A DNA stretch of 5,039 nt from contig JAKQEQ010000103.1 in NCBI GenBank assembly GCA_029556545.1, forward strand, positions 1 to 5,039. Direction: 5' to 3'. Each line of letters starts with the position of its first letter. Position 1 is the first letter of the stretch. The notes beneath the pieces were generated by a model. It saw nothing but the letters and a program-made list of their open reading frames with translations, was not told the origin of the DNA and ran no database searches. Origin of the DNA: Candidatus Hydrogenedentota bacterium (lineage in GTDB: Bacteria; Hydrogenedentota; Hydrogenedentia; Hydrogenedentales; JAGMZX01). Of the stretch, positions 1-5,039 are shown piece after piece. The position numbers and the translations under genes were made by a program.

Positions 1-1176
1 GTATTGGGCGAGTTTGGCCTTGAGCGCCTCGCCGCCGAGGTCGCCGTGGGGAATGCCCGGCTCCGCGGCATCGAGCAACTTGATGAAGTCCGCCTTGGTG
101 CGCGCGATAGCGATGCCGTTCTGTTTGGCGAGCGTCTGAAGCTGCTTGACGGTGAGTCCGTTGAGATCGCCGATGGCGCCACTCTCGAAGGCCGCCTTGA
201 GTTTGGCGTCCTCTTCGGTCTTGGCGTCCGCGAGTTTCTCCAGCGTCTGCGGCGGCAGAATGCACGCGGCGGGTTCGTCGTCCGCCTTGGCCATGGGCGC
301 GATGCCGCAGATGTCCAACGGCCATGCCACGACGCTCGTGCATCGGCAATGGGGGTGCGCGGGCTGTTGGGGAAACTTGTCCGTTGGGAAGACCTTGCCG
401 TCGAGGCCGCCGCAGACCGGACACATCCGCTCATCTTCCATCGCGAGCCATTCGAGCTTCTGCACGCCGACCCGCTGATGGAACTTGAGCCTTCCCTGGT
501 TGTGCGCACGCAGCACCTCGGTACGGGCGATCATCTCCATGCGGTACTGCGCCTTGCTGAACACGCGCGTCCCGGCCTGACGGAAGGAATCCTTGTCCAC
601 GATGACGTGACCGAGGTCGCGGACGATGTCGTCGGCGCCCTTTCCCGTGGCGATGCCGCTCATGATGGTGCGTTTGATGCCGTCCGCCAGTTCGCGGTGG
701 ACGTCCCCGGCGAGAATGAGGTTGTAGTTCACCATGAAATCGAGGGCGTCGGTGTCCACCAGGGTGAAGACGCGCGTCGTGAGCTTGTCTATCCCGCCAA
801 GCGTGAGGTCGCGGTAGAAGGGCATCTGCGCTGTGGCGAATTCGCCGATGCCGTCGTACACGCCCTGCCGGAACGCCGCCTTGGTGGACCTGCGGAACGC
901 GAGCGTATGGTCCTTCTTGACGGCGGACAGGATGTCCGCGAGTTCGCCGTTGAGTCTGTCCAGACCCTTGAGTGCAGCAAGTTTGTTGTCCGGGGGCGAG
1001 CCTAGCGATTTGTACCGGAGGATGGCCTTCGCGACTTCTTCCTGCGAGGACTTGAGCGACTGCGTGAGGGCGCTGGCAGTCTGGTCCGCATACAGGTTCC
1101 GCGCACGGACGGATTTCTCCGCGGCCCGGCGAATGCGTTCCGCCTGGGACAGGCGCGGCGCGGCAGCGGCAATCAT
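1..1176 (-). CDS. Phage minor head / head morphogenesis protein (Mu gpF / SPP1 gp7-like), C-terminus beyond window
   Basis: At least 392 residues can be read from an ATG at 1176, and the frame stays open through the left edge, so the gene is partial here. The MuF signature is clear. A helical N-terminal half of about 210 residues is followed by the ARTEVLRAHNQGRL segment (about 217-230), then C252-x2-C255 with GLDGKVF, and the closing HPHCRC motif at 274-279. Proteins of this family are minor capsid components made next to the portal. The start is set by an ATGA overlap with the portal stop codon. No Shine-Dalgarno-like sequence precedes it, so translation is probably coupled to the portal. 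An in-frame stop lies upstream, within the portal gene. After the MuF domain comes a charged linker (about 293-335) and an LTVKQL...LAKQNGI...RTKADFIKLL stretch (341-368) that looks like a SAP/HeH/Rho-N-type helix-extended-helix. A second DLGGEALKAKLAQ element (379-391) runs to the edge. Identification of the MuF domain is secure; the tail's function is unknown. Confidence 0.93.
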   Translation of the reverse strand, partial: MIAAAAPRLSQAERIRRAAEKSVRARNLYADQTASALTQSLKSSQEEVAKAILRYKSLGSPPDNKLAALKGLDRLNGELADILSAVKKDHTLAFRRSTKAAFRQGVYDGIGEFATAQMPFYRDLTLGGIDKLTTRVFTLVDTDALDFMVNYNLILAGDVHRELADGIKRTIMSGIATGKGADDIVRDLGHVIVDKDSFRQAGTRVFSKAQYRMEMIARTEVLRAHNQGRLKFHQRVGVQKLEWLAMEDERMCPVCGGLDGKVFPTDKFPQQPAHPHCRCTSVVAWPLDICGIAPMAKADDEPAACILPPQTLEKLADAKTEEDAKLKAAFESGAIGDLNGLTVKQLQTLAKQNGIAIARTKADFIKLLDAAEPGIPHGDLGGEALKAKLAQY

Positions 1177-2693
1177 GCGCGGAACCGGCAGGCCGCTGCG
1201 TCGAAGTTCCGTTCGCACCGGTGCACGGCGCAGAAGTTGGTGCTCTCATCGAAATGCAGACAGCCATCGCAGTAACGGACAGCCGCATCCGTATTCTGCG
1301 AATCCGGCGTTGGCGGGATATCCGGGGAAGAGGACGGCAGGGCCGGGGTGATTCCCAGTATCTTCTGCGCCGCTTCGACGGAGAGTATCCCCGCCATGAC
1401 CATGTCCACAAAGGGCTTGACCTGCTTCTCGTCGGAGAGGTCAACGACCTTCTTCTCCGTCTCGCGGTTCGCGGCCTCGATGTCCGGGTCGAGGTCCATT
1501 TTGAGCTGCATGCTCGACCGGCTGATGAGTTTCCGGTCGTACAACTCGACAAGGAGCCGTTTGATATCCACGGCGTCGCTCGGGTCAAGGTCGTTGAACA
1601 GGAACTGGAGCGTCTTGTCTCCGTAGCCTTTGAGTTCCTGCCAGTCGTCGAAGACCCATGCGAGGACAGCCCGGGCGGCCTGCTTGATCTCCCGTATCAT
1701 GACCATCATCTTCTGCATACTGACGGACGCCGTAGCGAAGTTCGGACCGTCGCCCGTCACGAGCGACCGGGACAGGCCGAGCGCGACAATGATGTCCTCT
1801 TTGACTTCCTTGACCTTGTCCTCGACGTTGAGCACCTGGCCGTCCGTGCCGTGGGTCTCGACGGTCACGTAAAACGGGACGACCAGTCCGCTGCGGAGGT
1901 CCATCTTGTTGACCATGTCCCGGACGCCTTCGAGCATCCGCTGGTCGGGCATCACCATCTTCTGCCCGAAGGCGCCGCCCACCTTGAGCAGCCGAAACGG
2001 CGTCGCCCATCTCTTGGCGATGGCCTGTTCGGCGCGCCGGTAATCCCGGAGCAATTCGATGGACTGGAACGCGGGCAGCACGATGGAATTGCCACGCGGC
2101 GAGAACGAGGGCGCGTCCCATTTGAGGTGCAGGACCTGCTCGACGGGAAGCGCGATGCCTTCACCCGCGCTAGGGTTATCCTCCGGATACTGCTTGACCT
2201 CCGTGAGTTGCCCCTGCTCGTACTTGACCTTCACCGAGACGGGGTTCACGCAGACCAGTTCCTCGATGTCTTTCCCCTGTTTGACGTACCGCTTGAAGCC
2301 GACGGCGTCACCCTTGACGAGAAGCTGGAGGACCATGTCCTTGACGAAGTCCATGAGACCGAGCCGGTCGGCGGCCTCGACGGCCTCGTCCTTCACGTCC
2401 TCATCGTCGCATGCGATTTTGACATCGTCGCCCACGGCGAAAGACCGCCACGAATTCACGCAGTTCTTGACCAGCGGCTCTTCGAGGTAGTACTCCCACG
2501 CCTTGCGCGCCCGCTCCTCCCAAGTGCGGGGAATGACGTCCATCGCGGCGATCTTGCTGAAGACGCTGCTGTCCAGAATCGCGGCGGTCGCCGCCAACGG
2601 CTGCGCGGATTGCCCGTCTGCGGTTGGGGCGGGCATGTGTGTCTTCTGGGCGTGTCTGCGTCGGGACATACGCACGGGACTCCGGTCATGCAT
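1173..2693 (-). CDS. Phage portal protein with C-terminal cysteine cluster
   Basis: This is a 506-residue protein with the size, position and sequence character of a tailed-phage portal. The portal is the dodecameric ring at one head vertex through which DNA enters and to which the terminase and tail attach. The core runs from about residue 43 to 448. It includes a PRTWEERARKAWEYY segment near the N-terminus, a central QSIELLRDYRRAEQAIAKRW helix (210-229), and an IIVALGLSRSLVTGDGPNFA stretch (301-320), typical of portal wing/stem regions, followed by long helices. It sits between the large terminase and a MuF-like gene, as portals do. After a Pro/Ser-rich linker (about 450-465), the last 32 residues hold C475, C478, C488, C493 and C502 plus H480 and H491. 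The start is uncertain: ATG 2693 has AGAGGA only one base upstream, while GTG 2675, ATG 2669 (GGAG ten bases upstream) and ATG 2636 remain possible. The portal family (HK97-like or SPP1-like) was not resolved by eye. Confidence 0.9.
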   Translation of the reverse strand: MHDRSPVRMSRRRHAQKTHMPAPTADGQSAQPLAATAAILDSSVFSKIAAMDVIPRTWEERARKAWEYYLEEPLVKNCVNSWRSFAVGDDVKIACDDEDVKDEAVEAADRLGLMDFVKDMVLQLLVKGDAVGFKRYVKQGKDIEELVCVNPVSVKVKYEQGQLTEVKQYPEDNPSAGEGIALPVEQVLHLKWDAPSFSPRGNSIVLPAFQSIELLRDYRRAEQAIAKRWATPFRLLKVGGAFGQKMVMPDQRMLEGVRDMVNKMDLRSGLVVPFYVTVETHGTDGQVLNVEDKVKEVKEDIIVALGLSRSLVTGDGPNFATASVSMQKMMVMIREIKQAARAVLAWVFDDWQELKGYGDKTLQFLFNDLDPSDAVDIKRLLVELYDRKLISRSSMQLKMDLDPDIEAANRETEKKVVDLSDEKQVKPFVDMVMAGILSVEAAQKILGITPALPSSSPDIPPTPDSQNTDAAVRYCDGCLHFDESTNFCAVHRCERNFDAAACRFRA

Positions 2694-2740
2694 TTCCTCT
2701 GTGGGTATCTACCGGAAGACACGTTCGGGAGGCGGCGGGC

Positions 2741-4309
2741 CTATATGAACACCGGCTCCGTGATGACGGGCATCACGGACACGGTCTCCTCGCGCGCGCC
2801 GTCCAGCCGGTTCTGTTCGTGGGCCAGCATCGCGCACCGGACCGCGTCGACGATGTGGTCGTTCCCCTTCGAGTAGACGACATTGCCGTTCTGCAGCGTG
2901 TAGGTGTGCGTCGTGAACTGGTCCTCGACCTCCGCGTCCTCGGCGGGCAACACCAACTGACGCCGCTGCAGCGCGCCGTTGATGAGGCTCGTCATCAGTT
3001 CTTTTGTGCGCTTCTTGACCTCGCGTCCGTCGCGGACGGCCAGTGTCGTCATCCCCCCAAAATCATACCCATGCAGCCGCCCCTCCAACTGTAGCGGCTT
3101 GTACTTGTCCAGGGCGAGCAGTTCCTGCACCACGGCCAGGCCGTTCCCGCCGTTGTCCACGCCGATGCCCGACGGCGTGAAGAAGCGTTCCAGCAGCGCA
3201 ATCGTCTGGGCGATGAGCGGATAGGCCACGTGCTCCATGTGCACGCGCAGAACGAGCGTCAGCACCTTGCGCTCTCCAACTTCGCTCTCGCGGAAGACAA
3301 CCAGTTCCGTCGGGTCTGCGGTATATCCAAGGTCGCCGCCGATCCAGAACACGCCGGTCTGCGGCATCAGGTTCAGCAGCATCTCGAGGCGGTCGTGGGC
3401 GGCCTCCTCGGTTTCGCAGTCCCGCAGTTCCTCGCCCGTGATTTCGATCTTCCGGTACTCGACCACGTCCTGCCGGCATAGCCCCAGAAACTCGACGTTG
3501 AACGCTCCATAGCTCGGCTTGCCGTGTTCGCCCGCGACCTCGTGCTGCCAGCCCGCCGTGTCCCGCCCCCCGTAGAACTCGAGCAACTCCGCCTCGCGCT
3601 CCGCGGTCCAGTTCGGGTTGATCCACGACGGCCAGCGGAACACGCGGAACTGCGTCGACGACGTGAGCCGGTAGTAGGTCGTATCCCTCAGCCCGTTCGG
3701 CGTGGAATAGATGCGCAGGGTTCCGTTCGCGTTGAGGCATTGCCGCAGCGCCTTCCACGCCCGCTCGGAGAGCCACGCGCCCTCGTCCACCCAGATGCGG
3801 TCCACGTGCAGCGATCGGAACGCGTCGCCGTAAGGCCCAGCGGGGCGAAAATACAACACCGCGCCGTTGGCGAACTCGATGCGGAAATACGGTTTCCGGT
3901 GAATCTTGGGCTTGCCCTGCTGCGTGATGGCAACGCTTTTCATGAGCAGCGGGTTCGCGTCCAACTGGAACTCGATCTCCTCGACGACCGTGTCCAGGTG
4001 GCCTTGCTGCGGCGCGGCGATCAGGCCCTGCCCGCCCATCGTCGTGAACGCGAAATGCAGCGCGTCCGTGGACAGGGAAATCGTCTTGCCCACGCCGCGC
4101 CCGTCGAGATGGATGATGTTCTTTTCCGGCGCGAGCAGGTCCTCGGCCTGGTGCGGCCAGTACGCCCGTTCGGAGCCGTCCCGGTTGCGGAGATAGTGTT
4201 CGCCCCAGGACACGGGATTGCCCAGGACCGCGCGCAGCCGTTCCTGCTCCTGCGGCGTCAACAGCTTCACGTTACGGCCTCGCGTATCGCGCCCTTTACC
4301 GTTGCCCAT
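2741..4309 (-). CDS. terL: Phage terminase large subunit (ATPase and nuclease)
   Basis: The large terminase subunit is the ATP-driven motor and endonuclease that packages phage DNA into proheads through the portal. Numbered from the ATG at 4309, the 522-residue protein has Walker A GRGVGKT (70-76), a Walker B RIWVDEGAW with D175 and E176, and a coupling-motif-like RIYSTPNG (199-206). The C-terminal half fits an RNase H-fold nuclease: GGDLGYTADPTEL with D326, GVDNGGNG with D385, and NDHIVDAV with D484 and D488. All expected catalytic acids are present, so it looks intact and active, and its length is normal for the family. It ends with TAG, 47 bases before the portal. Two starts compete. ATG 4309 has GAGG five bases upstream and overlaps the preceding gene by 43 bases. 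GTG 4270 has GAGG seven bases upstream and shares a GTGA with that gene's stop, giving 509 residues. Either choice leaves all motifs whole. Confidence 0.95.
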   Translation of the reverse strand: MGNGKGRDTRGRNVKLLTPQEQERLRAVLGNPVSWGEHYLRNRDGSERAYWPHQAEDLLAPEKNIIHLDGRGVGKTISLSTDALHFAFTTMGGQGLIAAPQQGHLDTVVEEIEFQLDANPLLMKSVAITQQGKPKIHRKPYFRIEFANGAVLYFRPAGPYGDAFRSLHVDRIWVDEGAWLSERAWKALRQCLNANGTLRIYSTPNGLRDTTYYRLTSSTQFRVFRWPSWINPNWTAEREAELLEFYGGRDTAGWQHEVAGEHGKPSYGAFNVEFLGLCRQDVVEYRKIEITGEELRDCETEEAAHDRLEMLLNLMPQTGVFWIGGDLGYTADPTELVVFRESEVGERKVLTLVLRVHMEHVAYPLIAQTIALLERFFTPSGIGVDNGGNGLAVVQELLALDKYKPLQLEGRLHGYDFGGMTTLAVRDGREVKKRTKELMTSLINGALQRRQLVLPAEDAEVEDQFTTHTYTLQNGNVVYSKGNDHIVDAVRCAMLAHEQNRLDGAREETVSVMPVITEPVFI

Positions 4310-4551
4310 ACCAGCCTCAAGATCGCCCGCTCGATCTCAGGCATCTGTTCCTCCTCGCGCGTCTCCGCCCGGACCGCAATCGCGGCGTCCTCCAGCGCGG
4401 TCCATTCGGGATACTTCCGCGTCGCCGCGTCCGCGCGCGCCAGCGCATCATCTATGCGGCCCGCGACGAGTTCCGCGCCCAGCGCGACGAGCGTCAGCCC
4501 CGCGCGCACCACGGCGCCTTCGTTCGCCTTGAGCACGTCACCGGGATTCAT
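4267..4551 (-). CDS. Small hypothetical protein upstream of terminase (94 aa)
   Basis: This is a 94-residue protein I do not recognise. The ATG at 4551 is chosen because AGGAGG lies exactly six bases upstream; longer readings of the same frame lack this. Its start lies inside the end of the lipoprotein gene (14-base overlap) and its stop forms a GTGA with a possible terminase start, so it is firmly part of the operon. The sequence looks all-helical. It has a mildly hydrophobic N-terminal stretch (about 14-30), too rich in small and charged residues to call a membrane segment. A charged centre follows (KYPEW near 46-50, ETREEEQ near 63-69), then an amphipathic C-terminal helix (AILRLVWATVKGAIREAV, about 76-93). 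Its place directly before the large terminase is where a small terminase subunit is often encoded. However, it is short for that role and shows no evident helix-turn-helix, so that role is only a possibility. Confidence 0.75.
   Translation of the reverse strand: MNPGDVLKANEGAVVRAGLTLVALGAELVAGRIDDALARADAATRKYPEWTALEDAAIAVRAETREEEQMPEIERAILRLVWATVKGAIREAVT
4278..4281 (-). promoter_or_regulatory. Possible internal ribosome site for a GTG terminase start
   Basis: GAGG is seven bases before GTG 4270, which overlaps the TGA stop of the preceding gene in a GTGA. The competing ATG 4309 has GAGG at 4315-4318. The two sites are of similar quality, so the true terminase start is open. Confidence 0.45.
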
Positions 4552-4810
4552 CGGCGGCCTCCTGTTTCGCGGCCCAGCGGTCGAGGGCATAGATCGCGTC
4601 CGCAAGGCGTTCACCGATGCCGCACAGCCGTTCGGCGTCCGAATGATTGGTCTTTTCGAGCGCCTTGTTCGCCTCGGCCACATATTCGGGTGCATAGCGG
4701 TTCACGGTATGAATGGCCTGCACGACGCTGCCGGGCGGGCGCGAGTGCGCGCATCCGGCAACTGAGGCGGCCAGCAGAAGGCCGATGATTACGGGCATTT
4801 TGGGGCGCAT
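4538..4810 (-). CDS. Small predicted lipoprotein (90 aa), possible phage accessory or lysis protein
   Basis: This 90-residue protein starts at ATG 4810, which has an excellent AGGAGG six bases upstream. The N-terminus is a lipoprotein signal peptide: basic n-region MRPK, hydrophobic PVIIGLLLAAS, and lipobox VAGC with the lipidated cysteine predicted at residue 20. The mature part of about 70 residues is hydrophilic and probably helical (YAPEYVAEANKALEKTNHSD, then IGERLADAIYALDRWAAKQEA), with one further cysteine near residue 63. It would be exported and anchored in a membrane. It is the first gene on the minus strand and overlaps the next gene by 14 bases, so it shares the packaging transcript. 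Small phage lipoproteins include outer-membrane spanins (Rz1-like), but this one is not proline-rich and no inner-membrane spanin or endolysin is seen. Superinfection exclusion or a host-derived lipoprotein are alternatives. I cannot name a family. Confidence 0.78.
   Translation of the reverse strand: MRPKMPVIIGLLLAASVAGCAHSRPPGSVVQAIHTVNRYAPEYVAEANKALEKTNHSDAERLCGIGERLADAIYALDRWAAKQEAADESR
4558..4563 (-). promoter_or_regulatory. Ribosome binding site of the 94-aa gene, inside the lipoprotein gene
   Basis: AGGAGG stands six bases before ATG 4551, the same spacing as at the lipoprotein, and lies within the last codons of that gene. It rules out the longer reading of the frame from 4695. Confidence 0.82.
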
Positions 4811-4816
4811 CTTTTC

Positions 4817-4822
4817 CCTCCT
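4817..4822 (-). promoter_or_regulatory. Ribosome binding site deciding the lipoprotein start
   Basis: A perfect AGGAGG sits six bases before ATG 4810. It decides between this start and an in-frame ATG further upstream at 4888, which would bury the signal peptide inside the protein. Confidence 0.85.
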
Positions 4823-4862
4823 CTTTCCCAGAGAAACGACTTGACTTCCCGATGCGAACGAA

Positions 4863-4880
4863 GCGTGTATGTGTACGCGC
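4863..4880. repeat. Short inverted repeat / hairpin in the divergent region
   Basis: GCGTGTA and TACGCGC flank a four-base TGTG loop. As plus-strand RNA the arms pair over seven base pairs with one G-U wobble. As DNA this is a near-palindrome with one mismatch, centred between the two divergent genes. It lies just downstream of the TTGACT box, so it could be an operator for a phage regulator or a leader hairpin for the plus-strand gene. Chance occurrence is quite possible in GC-rich DNA. Confidence 0.3.
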
Positions 4881-4923
4881 GGCGGCATGGGGCCGACGCG
4901 GCAACGCAGAAAGGGAAGCGACG

Positions 4924-5039
4924 ATGAAAAAAAGCCGGGTGAGAATCGGCGAGACCTACACCGTGAAGGTGTCCGGGCAACTCGCGCCGGTCCGCATCAC
5001 GGGCGAATGCCCCTACGGCGGATGGACCGGCATCAACAC
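4924..5039 (+). CDS. Small plus-strand hypothetical protein, truncated by window edge
   Basis: An open frame begins at ATG 4924 and runs off the right edge after 38 complete codons. The start is supported by an AGGGA-like ribosome site at 4912-4916, seven bases upstream, by the lysine-rich MKKSRVRIG opening, and by the fact that minus-strand coding stops at 4810. The visible protein alternates hydrophobic and polar residues (VRIGETYTVKVSG, then APVRITGE), which suggests a small beta-barrel of the SH3-like kind, followed by CPYGGWTGIN. From memory, short proteins with this kind of opening (V-x-I-G...Y...K-V-S-G...P-V-R-I...G-G-W) turn up as hypothetical proteins in metagenomic and planctomycete-type genomes, but I cannot verify a family. 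It is transcribed divergently from the packaging operon, so it may belong to a different expression unit. Confidence 0.65.
   Translation, partial: MKKSRVRIGETYTVKVSGQLAPVRITGECPYGGWTGIN

Larger units (their letters stand above)
4811..4923. promoter_or_regulatory. Divergent intergenic region with likely promoters
   Basis: This 113-base stretch lies between the divergent starts of the lipoprotein (minus) and the small plus-strand gene, and is the only sizeable gap in the window. The promoter of the leftward packaging operon could lie here, unless transcripts enter from outside. On the plus strand, a TTGACT at 4841-4846 resembles a -35 box, but no good -10 hexamer stands 16-18 bases downstream (only GTGTAT-like sequence). 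No convincing sigma-70 pair was found on the minus strand. Promoter assignment therefore rests on gene arrangement, not on motifs. Confidence 0.4.

Noticed and set aside
4-1005. Long plus-strand open frame (333 codons)
   Set aside because: It is exactly opposite the MuF-like gene in the same codon register. In GC-rich genes this antisense register stays open because TTA, CTA and TCA codons are rare. The minus strand shows the family motifs and the plus product shows none.
431-1588. Minus-strand open frame of 385 codons across the portal and MuF genes
   Set aside because: It is an out-of-frame reading with an Arg/Pro/His-rich product typical of shifted GC-rich coding DNA. The two frames it overlaps both carry clear phage-protein motifs.
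1221-2876. Plus-strand open frame of 551 codons, the longest in the window
   Set aside because: It mirrors the portal codons in the same register and runs on into the end of the terminase gene. Its product is a monotonous Asp/Leu/Val/Arg-rich sequence with no recognisable domain.
4552-4695. N-terminal extension of the 94-aa gene to ATG 4695
   Set aside because: The added residues are Arg/Pro-rich shadow sequence of the lipoprotein gene, and the AGGAGG-led ATG at 4551 is a better start.
3524-4765. Plus-strand open frame of 413 codons
   Set aside because: It is antisense to the terminase in the same codon register and crosses three well-supported minus-strand genes and their boundaries.
4841-4870. 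Sigma-70 promoter for the plus-strand gene based on TTGACT
   Set aside because: No -10 hexamer with reasonable match lies at 16-18 bases spacing, so it is mentioned only as part of the intergenic region and not called as a promoter.
4811-4888. N-terminal extension of the lipoprotein to ATG 4888
   Set aside because: It would place the signal peptide in the middle of the protein and would ignore the perfect AGGAGG before ATG 4810.
1-5039. CRISPR array, tRNA, insertion sequence, attachment site or rho-independent terminator
   Set aside because: No spaced direct repeats, cloverleaf-like sequence, transposase motif, or GC hairpin followed by a T-run was seen on reading. The window is almost wholly occupied by phage genes.

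Overview
This window holds the leading part of a tailed-phage (Caudoviricetes) DNA-packaging and head-assembly operon, from a prophage or phage contig. It is read from right to left on the minus strand, with the first codons of one small gene on the plus strand at the right edge. The DNA is GC-rich. Starts with strong AGGAGG ribosome sites and a lipobox lipoprotein show a bacterial host but do not identify it. No integrase, attachment site, tRNA or host housekeeping gene is present, so phage and prophage cannot be told apart here.

In transcription order on the minus strand, the genes are: a 90-aa predicted lipoprotein (4538-4810); a 94-aa protein of unknown function (4267-4551); the large terminase subunit, with Walker ATPase and RNase H-like nuclease motifs (2741-4309); the portal protein (1173-2693); and a Mu gpF/SPP1 gp7-like minor head protein (1-1176) whose C-terminus runs off the left edge. 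Spacing is tight. The first three genes overlap by 14 and up to 43 bases, 47 bases separate terminase from portal, and portal and minor head protein share an ATGA stop/start. This order of terminase, portal and MuF-like protein is the classic packaging module: the terminase motor docks on the portal and pumps DNA into the prohead, and the MuF-like protein is a minor head component associated with the portal.

To the right, a 113-base divergent intergenic region (4811-4923) separates the operon from a plus-strand small ORF (4924 to the edge) of unknown function. This region is the only sizeable non-coding stretch and the natural place for promoters. It holds a short hairpin and a lone TTGACT box without a convincing -10 element.

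The window is mostly ordinary phage structure. The points worth a second look are the SAP/HeH-like C-terminal extension of the minor head protein cut off by the window edge, the cysteine cluster at the end of the portal, a probable GTG start for the terminase in a GTGA overlap, the lipoprotein opening a packaging operon, and the unknown genes in the place where a small terminase subunit would be expected.
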